This document shows positions 13,710 through 21,478 of a DNA stretch of 21,882 nt, piece after piece (within the stretch, counting starts at the first letter, position 1; every line of letters begins with the position of its first letter). The notes under the pieces were generated by a model, which ran no database searches, had not been told where the DNA came from, and was given only the letters and a program-made list of their open reading frames with translations. The position numbers were made by a program, and so were the translations under genes. Origin of the DNA: an uncultured Peptococcaceae bacterium. GTDB lineage: Bacteria > Bacillota > Peptococcia > Peptococcales > Peptococcaceae. The stretch covers positions 1 through 21,882 of the forward strand of contig CABUKW010000038.1 in the NCBI GenBank assembly GCA_902492275.1, in the 5' to 3' direction.

Positions 13710-13784
13710 GCTAATTATTTATATGCACAAAGCGCAAGCGCATTGTGCTCGCACCACTTTATATTATTTATGGAGGTCAATATC

Positions 13785-14426
13785 ATGAAACAAACAACAA
13801 AAATGAGTCGAGCTGTTGGTCAGTTGGAACACATTTACAACAATCTTAATACTGACTTTTTCAGTTCTGCACTACCTATCCCTATTCTAACAGTTCAAAG
13901 CAAGCCAGGCACCTACGGTCATTGCACTTTGGGCCAAGTATGGCAACGAAAGTTAGATAGTGCATACGAATTGAATATAGCTGCAGAGGTTCTCAATTTC
14001 CCAATTGAGGAAATACTTGATACGCTGCTTCATGAGATGGTACACCTATATTGTCGCATTAATCAAATCCAAGATGTTAGCCGCGGCGGGACATACCATA
14101 ATAATAAATTCAAGGCTGAAGCGGAAAAACGGGGATTGACCTGTTATCGCACGACAAAATACGGATGGAATACTAAACCCAACGATAAACTTGTCGAATA
14201 TGCTTTATCCAAAGGTTGGTCGGAAATATGCATTAGCCGTAACACTCCCATTAGCATGGTTCCGCTTCATTCCACCAGTTCCACCGCAGCAGTTACCGCC
14301 AACAATGACAGGCGGCCCAGCAGCACCCGCAAGCTAGTTTGCCCTAGCTGTGGTCAAAGTGTTCGCGCCACACGCCAAGTTTATATCCTATGCGGCAACT
14401 GCATGCAGCAGATGTTGGAAGTCTAA
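13785..14426 (+). CDS. SprT-like zinc metalloprotease
   Basis: A 213-aa protein. The start ATG at 13785 follows GGAGG by about eight bases; the longer frame upstream has no ribosome site. Residues 10-30 (RAVGQLEHIYNNLNTDFFSSALP) and the core ELNIAAEVLNFPIEEILDTLLHEMVHLYC with the zinc-binding HEMVH (83-87) are typical of the SprT/Spartan fold. A GTYHNNKFKAEAEKRGL stretch supplies the third-ligand region, and a C-terminal zinc ribbon is present (CPSCGQ and CGNC). Relatives cut DNA-protein crosslinks, and SprT-like proteins are frequent on mobile elements and phages of gut Bacillota. It lies upstream of and parallel to the integrase. A role in element maintenance or in processing a covalent DNA-protein intermediate is inference. 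Confidence 0.85.
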   Translation: MKQTTKMSRAVGQLEHIYNNLNTDFFSSALPIPILTVQSKPGTYGHCTLGQVWQRKLDSAYELNIAAEVLNFPIEEILDTLLHEMVHLYCRINQIQDVSRGGTYHNNKFKAEAEKRGLTCYRTTKYGWNTKPNDKLVEYALSKGWSEICISRNTPISMVPLHSTSSTAAVTANNDRRPSSTRKLVCPSCGQSVRATRQVYILCGNCMQQMLEV

Positions 14427-14438
14427 ACGAGGCCCTAA

Positions 14439-14485
14439 ATTGAAAAGTGCACATCAAAAATCCCTTTTGAATGTGCACTTTCAAT
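14439..14485. terminator. Large hairpin between the SprT-like and integrase genes
   Basis: ATTGAAAAGTGCACAT and ATGTGCACTTTCAAT pair with one bulged A, with a second CAAAA/TTTTG pairing inside. It begins 12 bp after the SprT stop. There is no strong T-run on the plus strand, so it could be a terminator or a recombination or regulatory dyad. Confidence 0.5.
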
Positions 14486-14608
14486 AGCAAATTTATGAAT
14501 CAATACGTATGAATATTTGTTCATAGGTGTCTCATGTTCAAAAATTTTTACACTGCATATGTTATAGTATAGCTTTTTAATTTCTGTCGAAAAGAGGTGC
14601 TATGACAT

Positions 14609-15826
14609 ATGGATGACAAGGAGGAACTCATACAGCTTTTACTTACCCAATGTAATATGTCATTAGCTGCCGCTGTCGACATGGTAGAACAAATGCAAAA
14701 CAAGAAAATTTTAGAACAACATCCATACAAAATATCGCAATACGCAGACGGTTTGTTTAAAACTTATGTTACCGATGAAACAAAAAAATCTGGCCGCCGC
14801 CAAATCGCTAAACATACTTTAGACGAGGTTGAGCAAGCCATTATTGCAGATTATAAACAGCGCAATGGTAAAAAAACACCCTCTCTGGCAGAAGTATATG
14901 CCGAATGGCTAATCTGGCGCAGAGATACGGGTACGGAGCCAAAAACAATCCAAGAAAATTCCAATGAATGGAAGCGATTTGTCGCCCAATCCAAAATTGC
15001 CAACAAAAAAGTTAAGTTAATTAAAACCATTGACCTTGAGGATTTTTTCCTCTCCATCACAAAGAGACATGCTATCACGTACCGGCGGCTTTCAAGTGTT
15101 CGCGGCGTAATTAACGGAGTGCTCAAATATGCAATTCGGCAAGAGTACATTGCAATCAATCCATTAGACAAGTTGGATTTTGCAACATTCAGACGTCGCT
15201 GCCGCGCTGAGGTCCCCAAAGGGAATTACACAATGCAAGAACGAGCTCAAATTTTAGACTATTTAGCAGACAAAACCGATATCTATTCTCTAGCCATTCA
15301 ACTGGACTTCTATTTATGTGTTAGAATCGGAGAATTAAGCGCAATCAAGCGCGAGGATGTATACGATGCCTTTATCTTTATTCGTCACGCTCAGCGCAAA
15401 TTTCGCCCGTTAAATGATGATTTATCCTTTGGGCCGGTTCAATATGAAGTCGAGGAACGCATAAAAGGCAATTTGCAATCGGGCTTTCGCCGCCTGCCTT
15501 TAACCACCAGGGCCCAGCAGATTGTCAAAAAAATTTTCGAATTATATCCAGAAGGCGAATATCTATTCGAACGAAATGGTCAACCGATTTTGGCAGACAC
15601 CTTCAATGAACGACTGAAAGCAGTCTGCAAAGCACTCGCTATTCCATATCGCAGCAGCCATCAAATTCGCTTTACCATGGCTACTCTTTTCGCTGCCGAG
15701 GGTATTCCGGTCCCAGAAATCAGTCTGATGTTGGGACACAGCGATACCGCCACCACTTATCACTATATCAGACAGCAGCAAGTCAGCGATAGGACGGTAG
15801 CGATGCTTGAAAACCTATTAAATTAG
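14609..15826 (+). CDS. int: Tyrosine recombinase (integrase) of the tRNA-Leu element
   Basis: A 405-aa site-specific recombinase of usual integrase length. The N-terminal part (about 1-95) contains an AP2-like arm-binding segment (YKISQYADGLFKTYVTDETKKSGRRQIAKHTLDEVEQ). Residues about 100-200 form the SAM-like core-binding domain. The catalytic domain carries Arg239 in CVRIGEL, the H-x-x-R of SHQIRFT and LGHSDTATTYHY with the probable nucleophile Tyr386. The start is supported by GAGGTG nine bases upstream. The gene ends 4 bp before the 114-bp right repeat that contains the tRNA-Leu 3' end, the standard position of an integrase beside its attachment site. The TCTTCAA iterons at both ends are candidate arm sites. 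No excisionase was recognised nearby. Confidence 0.95.
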   Translation: MDDKEELIQLLLTQCNMSLAAAVDMVEQMQNKKILEQHPYKISQYADGLFKTYVTDETKKSGRRQIAKHTLDEVEQAIIADYKQRNGKKTPSLAEVYAEWLIWRRDTGTEPKTIQENSNEWKRFVAQSKIANKKVKLIKTIDLEDFFLSITKRHAITYRRLSSVRGVINGVLKYAIRQEYIAINPLDKLDFATFRRRCRAEVPKGNYTMQERAQILDYLADKTDIYSLAIQLDFYLCVRIGELSAIKREDVYDAFIFIRHAQRKFRPLNDDLSFGPVQYEVEERIKGNLQSGFRRLPLTTRAQQIVKKIFELYPEGEYLFERNGQPILADTFNERLKAVCKALAIPYRSSHQIRFTMATLFAAEGIPVPEISLMLGHSDTATTYHYIRQQQVSDRTVAMLENLLN

Positions 15827-15830
15827 GCAT

Positions 15831-15944
15831 TCTTCAACATTCTTCAACATTCTTCAAACATTTTAGATAAAGGAAAAACCCCAGAAGCCTATTTGTTAAC
15901 AGGTTTCTGGGGTCTTAGCAAAAATGCCGGAGACCGGGGTCGAA
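15831..15944. repeat. Right direct repeat (attachment site) overlapping the tRNA-Leu 3' end
   Basis: A 114-bp partner of the left repeat, with three TCTTCAAxAx iterons (15831-15860), the tRNA terminator and the 3' 20 nt of the intact tRNA-Leu (15925-15944). Confidence 0.85.
15879..15912 (-). terminator. Terminator of the tRNA-Cys/tRNA-Leu transcript
   Basis: CCCCAGAAGCCT/AGGTTTCTGGGG stem followed on the minus strand by TTTTTCC, 13 bp past the end of tRNA-Leu. Confidence 0.85.
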
Positions 15945-16010
15945 CCGGTACGGAGTATTACCTCCGCAGGATTTTAAGTCCTGTGCGTCTGCCTATTCCG
16001 CCACTCCGGC
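15925..16010 (-). tRNA. tRNA-Leu (UAA)
   Basis: An 86-nt class II tRNA on the minus strand. The acceptor stem GCCGGAG/CTCCGGC, the anticodon loop CTTAAAA with anticodon TAA, a long variable arm and the TTCGA T-loop are all present, with discriminator A and no encoded CCA. Its 3' 20 nt are the integration target of the adjacent element, whose own copy rebuilds the gene. Confidence 0.95.
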
Positions 16011-16011
16011 G

Positions 16012-16086
16012 TGGAGGCGACATCCAGATTCGAACTGGAGGATAAAGGATTTGCAGTCCTCTGCCTTACCACTTGGCTATGTCGCC
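16012..16086 (-). tRNA. tRNA-Cys (GCA)
   Basis: 75 nt including an encoded CCA. The acceptor stem starts GGCGACA, the anticodon loop is CTGCAAA with anticodon GCA, and the T-loop TTCGAAT is present. It ends one base before tRNA-Leu and shares its promoter. Confidence 0.95.
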
Positions 16087-16105
16087 AACCAACTGACATT
16101 TATAG

Positions 16106-16134
16106 ATTATATCAGGAGTTAGAAATCGTGTCAA
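16106..16134 (-). promoter_or_regulatory. Consensus promoter of the tRNA-Cys/tRNA-Leu operon
   Basis: On the minus strand TTGACA (16134-16129), a 17-bp spacer and TATAAT (16111-16106), a perfect sigma-70 consensus, 19 bp upstream of tRNA-Cys. Confidence 0.9.
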
Positions 16135-16142
16135 CAGTTTTT

Positions 16143-16703
16143 TTAAATTTTTATCTTATTTTTTATCTGTGCAAAGGTAGCTGCACCAATGCCATTGACT
16201 TGCTGGATGTCCTCTATCTTTTTGAACAATCCCTGCTGGGCGCGGTAATCTAAAATGGCCTGCGCTTTCACTTGCCCAATGCCAGGCAGCGTCATCAACT
16301 GCTGCAAATCGGCCTGGTTTAAGTCTACCAGCGCGCTTTCTGCCGGCATTGCTGTCGCCTCCGCTTCACCAACAGCAGGCACAATAATTTTCTGTCCGTC
16401 CGATAATACTGCCGCCCGATTTAGCGCGTCTACATCAGCAGTTTCACGAAGACCTGCCAGGTTTATCGCGTCCTCCACCCGCTGACCTTCCAAAAGCGTA
16501 TACACGCCCGGCTTTTGCACTGCGCCTGCCACATGCACCACAATTTCCGGCTGCGGCGTTTCATCAAGCTGTGTTTGCTGTTCCGTCTGCACAGAGAGGA
16601 ACGGCTCCTCCTCCGGTGCTGGCTGTAATTGCTTCACGAAAAAACAAATAGCCATCATCATCAATACACCGGCTGCCAGCCATTTTTTATCAATATTCTT
16701 CAC
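16143..16703 (-). CDS. comEA: ComEA-like DNA-binding competence protein
   Basis: A 186-aa membrane-anchored protein. I chose the GTG at 16703 because a G-rich ribosome site (GGGGG) lies just upstream and it places one transmembrane helix (WLAAGVLMMMAICFF, residues 8-22) at the N-terminus. A SLBB-type domain follows (VVHVAGAVQKPGVYTLLEGQRVEDAINLAGL), then the paired helix-hairpin-helix ComEA domain (VDLNQADLQQLMTLPGIGQVKAQAILDYR and VNGIGAATFAQIKNKI). ComEA binds incoming double-stranded DNA at the outer face of the membrane during transformation. It overlaps the end of the preceding lipoprotein gene by 14 bp. comEB and comEC are not adjacent; tRNA genes follow instead. Confidence 0.9.
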   Translation of the reverse strand: MKNIDKKWLAAGVLMMMAICFFVKQLQPAPEEEPFLSVQTEQQTQLDETPQPEIVVHVAGAVQKPGVYTLLEGQRVEDAINLAGLRETADVDALNRAAVLSDGQKIIVPAVGEAEATAMPAESALVDLNQADLQQLMTLPGIGQVKAQAILDYRAQQGLFKKIEDIQQVNGIGAATFAQIKNKIKI

Positions 16704-18159
16704 CAAATTCCCCCGCTTTAAAATGCAGTACATACCACCGCTGATTATGCTCCACCATTTGAAACTGCACCTGCTGCTGTATCCACTGGTGGAAACTGTT
16801 CTGTCCAATCATCACCACCGTGCAAAGCCTGCCCAACTCATTTTCCTCCGCCGATAAAATTCGTATCCAAAACATAGCCGTACCTTCCACCAAAGTTTGC
16901 TCTTTCTGCAGTTGCTCCAGCCCCTCCAAATTGGCGTAGAATTGCTCTTGTTCTTCTGACGTAACCGCTTGTCCCAGCAATAATCGGGCATACACACTGC
17001 TGGCTCCGCGCAGTGTCGTCAGCATAGCGTCCGCAGAATCGATTTGTTGTTCTTTCTGCACCGTTTGTTGTTCAAAAGAAACGATTTCCCGCTGCGATCC
17101 ACTGCCGTATCCCACCTTCCCGTCTTCACTTAACAACAGGCTGCTGCCAGAAACACGCCATTGCCGCACTTCTTCCCCCAGCGCATTGATAAGATGCAGC
17201 GTAAAGAAATTATCCGACAGGCCCTCATCGTCAGTGATATAGATCATTTTACCGCCTGTTATAAATTTGGCATCATAGACGTACGCCTCCGTTAGTGTAA
17301 CTGCTTTGCTGACCTGATTGATATTGGCAATATACGTGAGACCGAAATTGTTTTCGCCGCTCAGCAGCACACTGCGCAAATAATGGTCTCGATAGCTGCC
17401 TTTGCCGATTACCTTCACCGTTTCCTTTTCTTGATTTGCCAGCACGGTATAAATTGCTTCTTGATTATCCTGATCCATGCCCCAACGGACTCCATAGTAA
17501 TACGTATTATCCAGTTGGGCTTTATAATAAAGCTGTTCTGTAGTTTCGTACAGTTCTGCTTTTTTCTGAGACTCCATATAATACAAAGAGCCTATGGCAC
17601 TGCGCGGCTGTTCCAAATATAGTTTATGGCTTTCTAAAGGCGACCAGAAAAATGAAGTGACAGTTTCGGCTGCCAATTCCTCTACAAGAACACATTTTTG
17701 TTTTTCCAAATCATACACTGTGAGCATGCCTTCCCCGCTAAAAGCCACCATGGTGCCGTCCTCATTCCAGCCGGTTCGTGCAATGAAAGGACGTTTTTCT
17801 GCAATTAACGTAATCGTTTGTCGGGTTTGATCAATCAGATACAAATTCACATAGACCTGTCCGGGGCCCTTTAAGATACTCTCATCCTGCTCCTGCAGCC
17901 GTTCTTCATAGAAAATCTGCTGTCCATCGGCACTGGCAGTCAAAAACAGTTTGCCTTGACCGAGCTGCTGCTGATAATAATTTTCAGAAGTAAAGGGCAC
18001 AGCGGCATGGATATCCAGCCAACCGACCACCGCATCCTCTTCTAATTTTCCACCCTGCTCCACAATATAAACCTGATTGTCCTCAAAAACTTCGCTGCCA
18101 CAGGCTGTAAGACTCAACGCCAACGCAAGAAGACAAACACTCCATATCCATTTTTTCAT
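16690..18159 (-). CDS. Lipoprotein of unknown function (489 aa)
   Basis: It starts at the ATG at 18159, seven bases after GGGTGG; longer in-frame starts overlap that site. A lipoprotein signal is clear (MKKWIW, hydrophobic core, lipobox LTAC with Cys20). The mature part consists of many short beta-like stretches with recurring aromatic and Asp/Gly turns (for example DGQQIFYEE, EDGTMVAFSGEGMLTVYDLE, LLLSEDGKVGYGSG). This resembles a WD40/TolB-like propeller across about residues 50-375, followed by a helical region rich in Gln/Glu and a small C-terminal alpha-beta domain. I do not recognise a specific family. It overlaps comEA and is probably co-transcribed with it, so an extracytoplasmic role near the DNA-uptake machinery is possible, but this is only context. 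Confidence 0.8.
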   Translation of the reverse strand: MKKWIWSVCLLALALSLTACGSEVFEDNQVYIVEQGGKLEEDAVVGWLDIHAAVPFTSENYYQQQLGQGKLFLTASADGQQIFYEERLQEQDESILKGPGQVYVNLYLIDQTRQTITLIAEKRPFIARTGWNEDGTMVAFSGEGMLTVYDLEKQKCVLVEELAAETVTSFFWSPLESHKLYLEQPRSAIGSLYYMESQKKAELYETTEQLYYKAQLDNTYYYGVRWGMDQDNQEAIYTVLANQEKETVKVIGKGSYRDHYLRSVLLSGENNFGLTYIANINQVSKAVTLTEAYVYDAKFITGGKMIYITDDEGLSDNFFTLHLINALGEEVRQWRVSGSSLLLSEDGKVGYGSGSQREIVSFEQQTVQKEQQIDSADAMLTTLRGASSVYARLLLGQAVTSEEQEQFYANLEGLEQLQKEQTLVEGTAMFWIRILSAEENELGRLCTVVMIGQNSFHQWIQQQVQFQMVEHNQRWYVLHFKAGEFGEEY

Positions 18160-18543
18160 ATGCATACCACCCAATAGAATACTTACATGCTTTTTTAAAC
18201 GCTTTTTCTATTTCTGAATAGCTTTAAATTACCATACTATTGCAACCTATGCAACAAAAATCCTTCGACAAAAAATCTCGTTTTGCCGCATCAACCGACT
18301 TTTCCTTATCAAGCCAGCCTGCAAAATCTTCTTATGTTCTACAAGCACTGCCTTATTTGCTGAAATCCAGCAGGCAAACTAAACTTTTATACAGGGTTCG
18401 GCATCCATTTCCAAACTATCGCTATTAAATTTGCTGATAAGTCTGCTGCCTGTCTGACAAAGCATTGTTTAGAGAGCATTGTTTATTAAGAAAGAAAAAA
18501 TCGCCAGATTGTTCTGCTCTGACGATTTCTTTCTCTATTCTCT
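18160..18543. other. Intergenic region without a supported gene
   Basis: 384 bp between the lipoprotein gene start and the ABC ATPase stop, both on the minus strand. It holds the ABC operon terminator (18499-18527) and an 11-bp direct repeat AGCATTGTTTA (18461 and 18475). The plus-strand open frame at 18240-18428 lacks a ribosome site and looks accidental. Confidence 0.6.
18499..18527 (-). terminator. Terminator of the trpXYZ operon
   Basis: On the minus strand AATCGTCAGA and TCTGGCGATT form a stem (one G-T pair) followed by TTTTTTC, 17 bp past the ATPase stop. Confidence 0.85.
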
Positions 18544-19317
18544 TTAGTTGCCGCATTCGATACTGATTTCATTAAAGATACCTAAAATATCTTCCACTTT
18601 TGTTTCAGCTTTTTTCTTAGCGTCGTAATCCAAAATACTGTCGCCCTGATGCATCATAATTAATCGGTTGCCATATTCTACAGCATGGCGCAGGTTGTGA
18701 GTCACCATCAAGGTCGTCAGTTGTTTTTCCTGCACCAATTCGTTGGTCAGTTCCATGATAATTTCTGAGGTTTTGGGATCTAAAGCCGCCGTATGCTCAT
18801 CTAAAATCAAAAAATCCAGCGGCACCATCGTTGACATCAAAAGCGCCATAGCCTGCCGTTGGCCACCAGATAGAGAGCCAACTTTCACATACAATTTATC
18901 CTCTAAGCCTAACCGCAGCCGGGATAATTGCTCCTGATAATGCTGAATTCGTTTTTTGTTGATACCGGCAGTTAAGTTGAAAGGCTTCCCTTTGTTATCG
19001 GCCATAGCCATATTTTGCAGAATATTCATAGACGGGCAGGTGCCTTTGGCCGGATCCTGAAATACGCGGCCAATAAATTTAGAACGCTGATATTCTTTTA
19101 ATTTATTGATATTTTTCCCCTGCACCAAAATATTGCCGCTGTCTAAAGGAATACTGCCGCAAATCAAATTTAAAATAGTGGTTTTGCCAGAGCCGTTGCT
19201 GCCAATCACAGAGATAAATTCTCCTTGATTTACATGCAGATTAAAGTTGGAAAATAGCGTGGTCTCATTGACCGTACCGATATTATAAGTCTTGCAAATG
19301 TTCTCCAATTTAAGCAC
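18544..19317 (-). CDS. trpZ: ABC transporter ATPase of the tryptophan importer
   Basis: A 257-aa nucleotide-binding subunit with a complete motif set: Walker A GSNGSGKT (39-46), Q-loop FQDPAKGT, signature LSGGQRQAM, Walker B LDFLILDEH, D-loop AALDP and the switch histidine in VTHN. The residue after the Walker B glutamate is His where most ABC ATPases have Pro (DEHTAALD), as often seen in the family that pairs with COG4120-type permeases. The GTG start at 19317 lies eight bases after GGAGG and overlaps the permease gene end by 8 bp, implying coupled translation. It powers import of the amino acid bound by the upstream lipoprotein; tryptophan is inferred from the T-box specifier. Confidence 0.9.
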   Translation of the reverse strand: MLKLENICKTYNIGTVNETTLFSNFNLHVNQGEFISVIGSNGSGKTTILNLICGSIPLDSGNILVQGKNINKLKEYQRSKFIGRVFQDPAKGTCPSMNILQNMAMADNKGKPFNLTAGINKKRIQHYQEQLSRLRLGLEDKLYVKVGSLSGGQRQAMALLMSTMVPLDFLILDEHTAALDPKTSEIIMELTNELVQEKQLTTLMVTHNLRHAVEYGNRLIMMHQGDSILDYDAKKKAETKVEDILGIFNEISIECGN

Positions 19318-20197
19318 GGGGCGCGCCTCCCTTCTTCTTGCCTGTATGCACCAACAACACAGCTAAGAACAAAATTGCAGTAATCAGTTTCATATCCACT
19401 GCCTGCATTCCCAATGCGATAGCACCGGCGTAGCAGGCTTTATAAATAATCGCGCCCACAATGGCCGCAGTAGTCCCTTTTATGAAGCCTAAATTTTTGA
19501 ATAGATTGGTCCCGATGATAACTGCGGCCAAACCTAACACAATGGAGCCGGGGCCCATGCTAACGTCAAAAAAGCGCTGCTGCTGGCATAACACCGCGCC
19601 AGAGAGTGCTACCAGCCCGTTGGCCAAAACCAGCCCCAAAATCTTTACCTTTCCCTGATCCTCTGCCAATGCGGTAACAACCTGATGATTATCCCCAGCG
19701 GCATAAAGTAAAAAGCCGGACTTGGTGTTTAAATACCAGTCCATCAACAGCTTACACAGGATAATTAACAAGGCGCTGATCAACACGGTCCGATAAGGCT
19801 GCAGAGCCGCCGGCAGCATAGCGGCAACACCGCTGTTAAAGATGGTATCCTCATTAAAAATAGGTAAATTAGACTTGCCGCCAGCAATGTGAATGTTGAT
19901 ACTATACAAAGCTGTCATGGTAATAATCCCCGATAACAAATCCCGTACTTTACACTTTACATGAATGACACCGGTGGCCAATCCTGCCACTGCACCGGCG
20001 ACAAAAGCCAACACCAATGCCAGCCACGGATTGATACCGTTTGTAATCATAATCGCCGCCACTGCAGCTCCCATCGGGAAGGTTCCATCCACTGACAAAT
20101 CGGGAAAATCCAAAATCCGATAGGTAATGTAAACGCCCAACGCCAAAATACCGTATATAAACCCTTGCTCTAAAATGCCAAGCAAAACATCTATCAT
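19310..20197 (-). CDS. trpY: ABC transporter permease of the tryptophan importer
   Basis: A 295-aa integral membrane protein with about eight or nine hydrophobic segments. It starts MIDVLLGILEQGFIYGILALGVYITYRILDFPDLSVDGTFPMGAAVAA, the typical opening of COG4120 permeases related to branched-chain amino-acid permeases. AGGAG precedes the ATG by eight bases. It lies between the binding-protein gene (117 bp upstream, with a strong hairpin between) and the ATPase gene, which it overlaps. One permease gene is present, so the channel is presumably a homodimer served by one ATPase type. Substrate assignment rests on the T-box, not on the permease sequence. Confidence 0.9.
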   Translation of the reverse strand: MIDVLLGILEQGFIYGILALGVYITYRILDFPDLSVDGTFPMGAAVAAIMITNGINPWLALVLAFVAGAVAGLATGVIHVKCKVRDLLSGIITMTALYSINIHIAGGKSNLPIFNEDTIFNSGVAAMLPAALQPYRTVLISALLIILCKLLMDWYLNTKSGFLLYAAGDNHQVVTALAEDQGKVKILGLVLANGLVALSGAVLCQQQRFFDVSMGPGSIVLGLAAVIIGTNLFKNLGFIKGTTAAIVGAIIYKACYAGAIALGMQAVDMKLITAILFLAVLLVHTGKKKGGAPRA

Positions 20198-20238
20198 TGC
20201 AAAATCTCCTTTTCTCTAACTTTTATGTAAACGTCAAG

Positions 20239-20266
20239 GCAGACTGTACAAATTGGTACAGTCTGC
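20239..20266. repeat. Intercistronic hairpin between binding-protein and permease genes
   Basis: A perfect 11-bp stem GCAGACTGTAC/GTACAGTCTGC with a 6-nt loop and no U-run on the minus strand. It probably protects the upstream mRNA 3' end so that more binding protein than permease is made, as in many binding-protein transporters. Confidence 0.65.
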
Positions 20267-20313
20267 ACTTTGCTTTTTGTATAGAATAAGTTCGTTCGCT
20301 CTTAGAATATTTT

Positions 20314-21333
20314 TTAGGCTTCGTTGGTTACTTCACTTGCTTCTGTAACTTCCATGTCTTCTGGAACAGTCAACCCAAATTTAGCCAATACTTCGCTGTT
20401 TACAACGATATCATTGTCGGTAATTGTCTGATACGGCATGGTGGTAATATCTGCGCCGTTCAATACTTCTGCAGCCATTTGCCCAGTCATAATCCCTAAT
20501 TGGTAATAATCAATATTGGCGGCGGCTGCGCAGCCCAGTTTTACCTGTTCAACTTCAGAGCCGAATACTGGAATTCCTTTGGCATTTGCTTTATCTAAAA
20601 TGGTTGTTAAGGATTGTACGACAGTATTATCGGTTAAGTTGGTCAGACAATCTACTTGGGTTAAAATTGCATCGGTTGCCATAGGAATATCGGCCGTAGC
20701 TGTAACGCCTTTGGTTACTAAAGTGAAATCATAATCTTTTACGATTTCTTCTAAGCGGGCAATGTTAGAAACAGAGTTGGCTTCGCTGGTGCAATATAAT
20801 ACGCCAATGGTTTTGGCTTCTGGCATCAGTTGACGAATCATTGCTACTTGTTCTTCTAACGGAAGCAAGTCGGAGGTGCCGGTTACGGCCATTCCAGCAC
20901 CGTTTTCTTCTGTGGCCAAACCTGCGGCTACCGGATCAGAAATAGCGGTATAAATAACGGGAATTCCCTTTGGTTCTGCCACATTGTAAGATGCCTGGGC
21001 CGATGGAGTTGCAATGGCGCAAATCAGATCAACACCATTAGATACCTGACTTTGCGCAATCTGATTGGCGATGCCAGGGTCAGAGTTGGCGTTCGAAAAG
21101 TCAAATTCTACATTTTTGCCTTCCTCAAAGCCAGCCTGCCGCAAGCCTTCAATAAAACCTTCCCGGCAGTTATCCAATGAACCGTGATCGGCAAACTGAT
21201 TAATCCCTATGGTATAAGTTTTATCCGCATCTGCTTCGCCACCGTTTTTTTGTCCACCGCAGCCTGTTACCATCATACCCATGCAAGCTACCAAAGATAA
21301 CACAACGCCTAATTTTTTCATATTTTTTTTCAT
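20314..21333 (-). CDS. trpX: Substrate-binding lipoprotein of the tryptophan ABC importer
   Basis: A 339-aa lipoprotein. The signal sequence ends in lipobox VTGC with Cys25, followed by a short acidic linker. The mature region has the two-lobed binding-protein fold of the ABC_sub_bind (COG2984) family: TYTIGINQFADHGSLDNCREGF, then ANQIAQSQVSNGVDLICAIATPSAQAS, VIYTAISDPVAAGL and the late GCAAAANIDYYQLGIMTGQMAAEVL region. GGAGAG lies nine bases upstream of the ATG. It is the first gene of the operon and stands directly behind a T-box leader. It captures the amino acid outside the membrane and delivers it to the permease. Related systems carry tyrosine or other aromatics; the Trp specifier makes tryptophan the best call. 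Confidence 0.9.
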   Translation of the reverse strand: MKKNMKKLGVVLSLVACMGMMVTGCGGQKNGGEADADKTYTIGINQFADHGSLDNCREGFIEGLRQAGFEEGKNVEFDFSNANSDPGIANQIAQSQVSNGVDLICAIATPSAQASYNVAEPKGIPVIYTAISDPVAAGLATEENGAGMAVTGTSDLLPLEEQVAMIRQLMPEAKTIGVLYCTSEANSVSNIARLEEIVKDYDFTLVTKGVTATADIPMATDAILTQVDCLTNLTDNTVVQSLTTILDKANAKGIPVFGSEVEQVKLGCAAAANIDYYQLGIMTGQMAAEVLNGADITTMPYQTITDNDIVVNSEVLAKFGLTVPEDMEVTEASEVTNEA

Positions 21334-21442
21334 GATACAATTCTCTCCTTTTTTATTATTTGAATATATTTTTTATCGTCTATTTCATCAATTTGCACCA
21401 GTCTTCAATCATAAAACCATCCCCTTTTTCTCAACGAGCAAC

Positions 21443-21478
21443 AAAAAAGCACTTATCCCTCTGAAAGGGACAAGCGCT
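21443..21478 (-). terminator. Regulated terminator of the T-box leader
   Basis: On the minus strand AGCGCTTGTCCCT and AGAGGGATAAGTGCT form a long stem followed by TTTTTT. It lies directly after the T-box sequence and is mutually exclusive with the antiterminator. Confidence 0.9.

Larger units (their letters stand above)
13219..13784. other. Gene-free, hairpin-rich control region of the element
   Basis: There is no believable gene in 566 bp. It holds, in order: CTATGAGTCC/GGAC-ACTCATAG hairpin (13293-13320), the perfect palindrome GCCACCTAGGTGGC (13361-13374), GGCGC-TTT-GCGCC (13429-13441), AGCCAT/ATGGCT (13460-13476), a leftward promoter (13518-13546), a large inverted repeat (13607-13709) and the hairpin GCACAA-GCGC/GCGC-TTGTGC (13725-13748). 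It separates the divergent 112-aa and SprT-like genes. The density of dyads suggests a replication or transfer origin, or a structured mRNA leader. Confidence 0.6.
10106..15944. mobile_element. Integrative element in the 3' end of tRNA-Leu(UAA), about 5.8 kb
   Basis: Three facts define it: 113/114-bp direct repeats at the two ends, a complete tRNA-Leu at one end with only its 3' 20 nt at the other, and a tyrosine recombinase gene ending 4 bp before the right repeat. Cargo: XRE repressor, a 62-aa orphan, an SLH/cysteine peptidase-like protein, a 112-aa unknown, a SprT-like protease and an IS3 relic. No relaxase, replication initiator, phage structural gene or excisionase was recognised, so it is either a helper-dependent satellite or mobilisable element, or a reduced relic. 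The exact crossover point cannot be fixed because the repeats are long. Confidence 0.8.

Noticed and set aside
18240..18428. 62-aa plus-strand ORF before the ABC operon terminator
   Set aside because: There is no ribosome site, promoter or recognisable sequence; it opposes all neighbouring genes.
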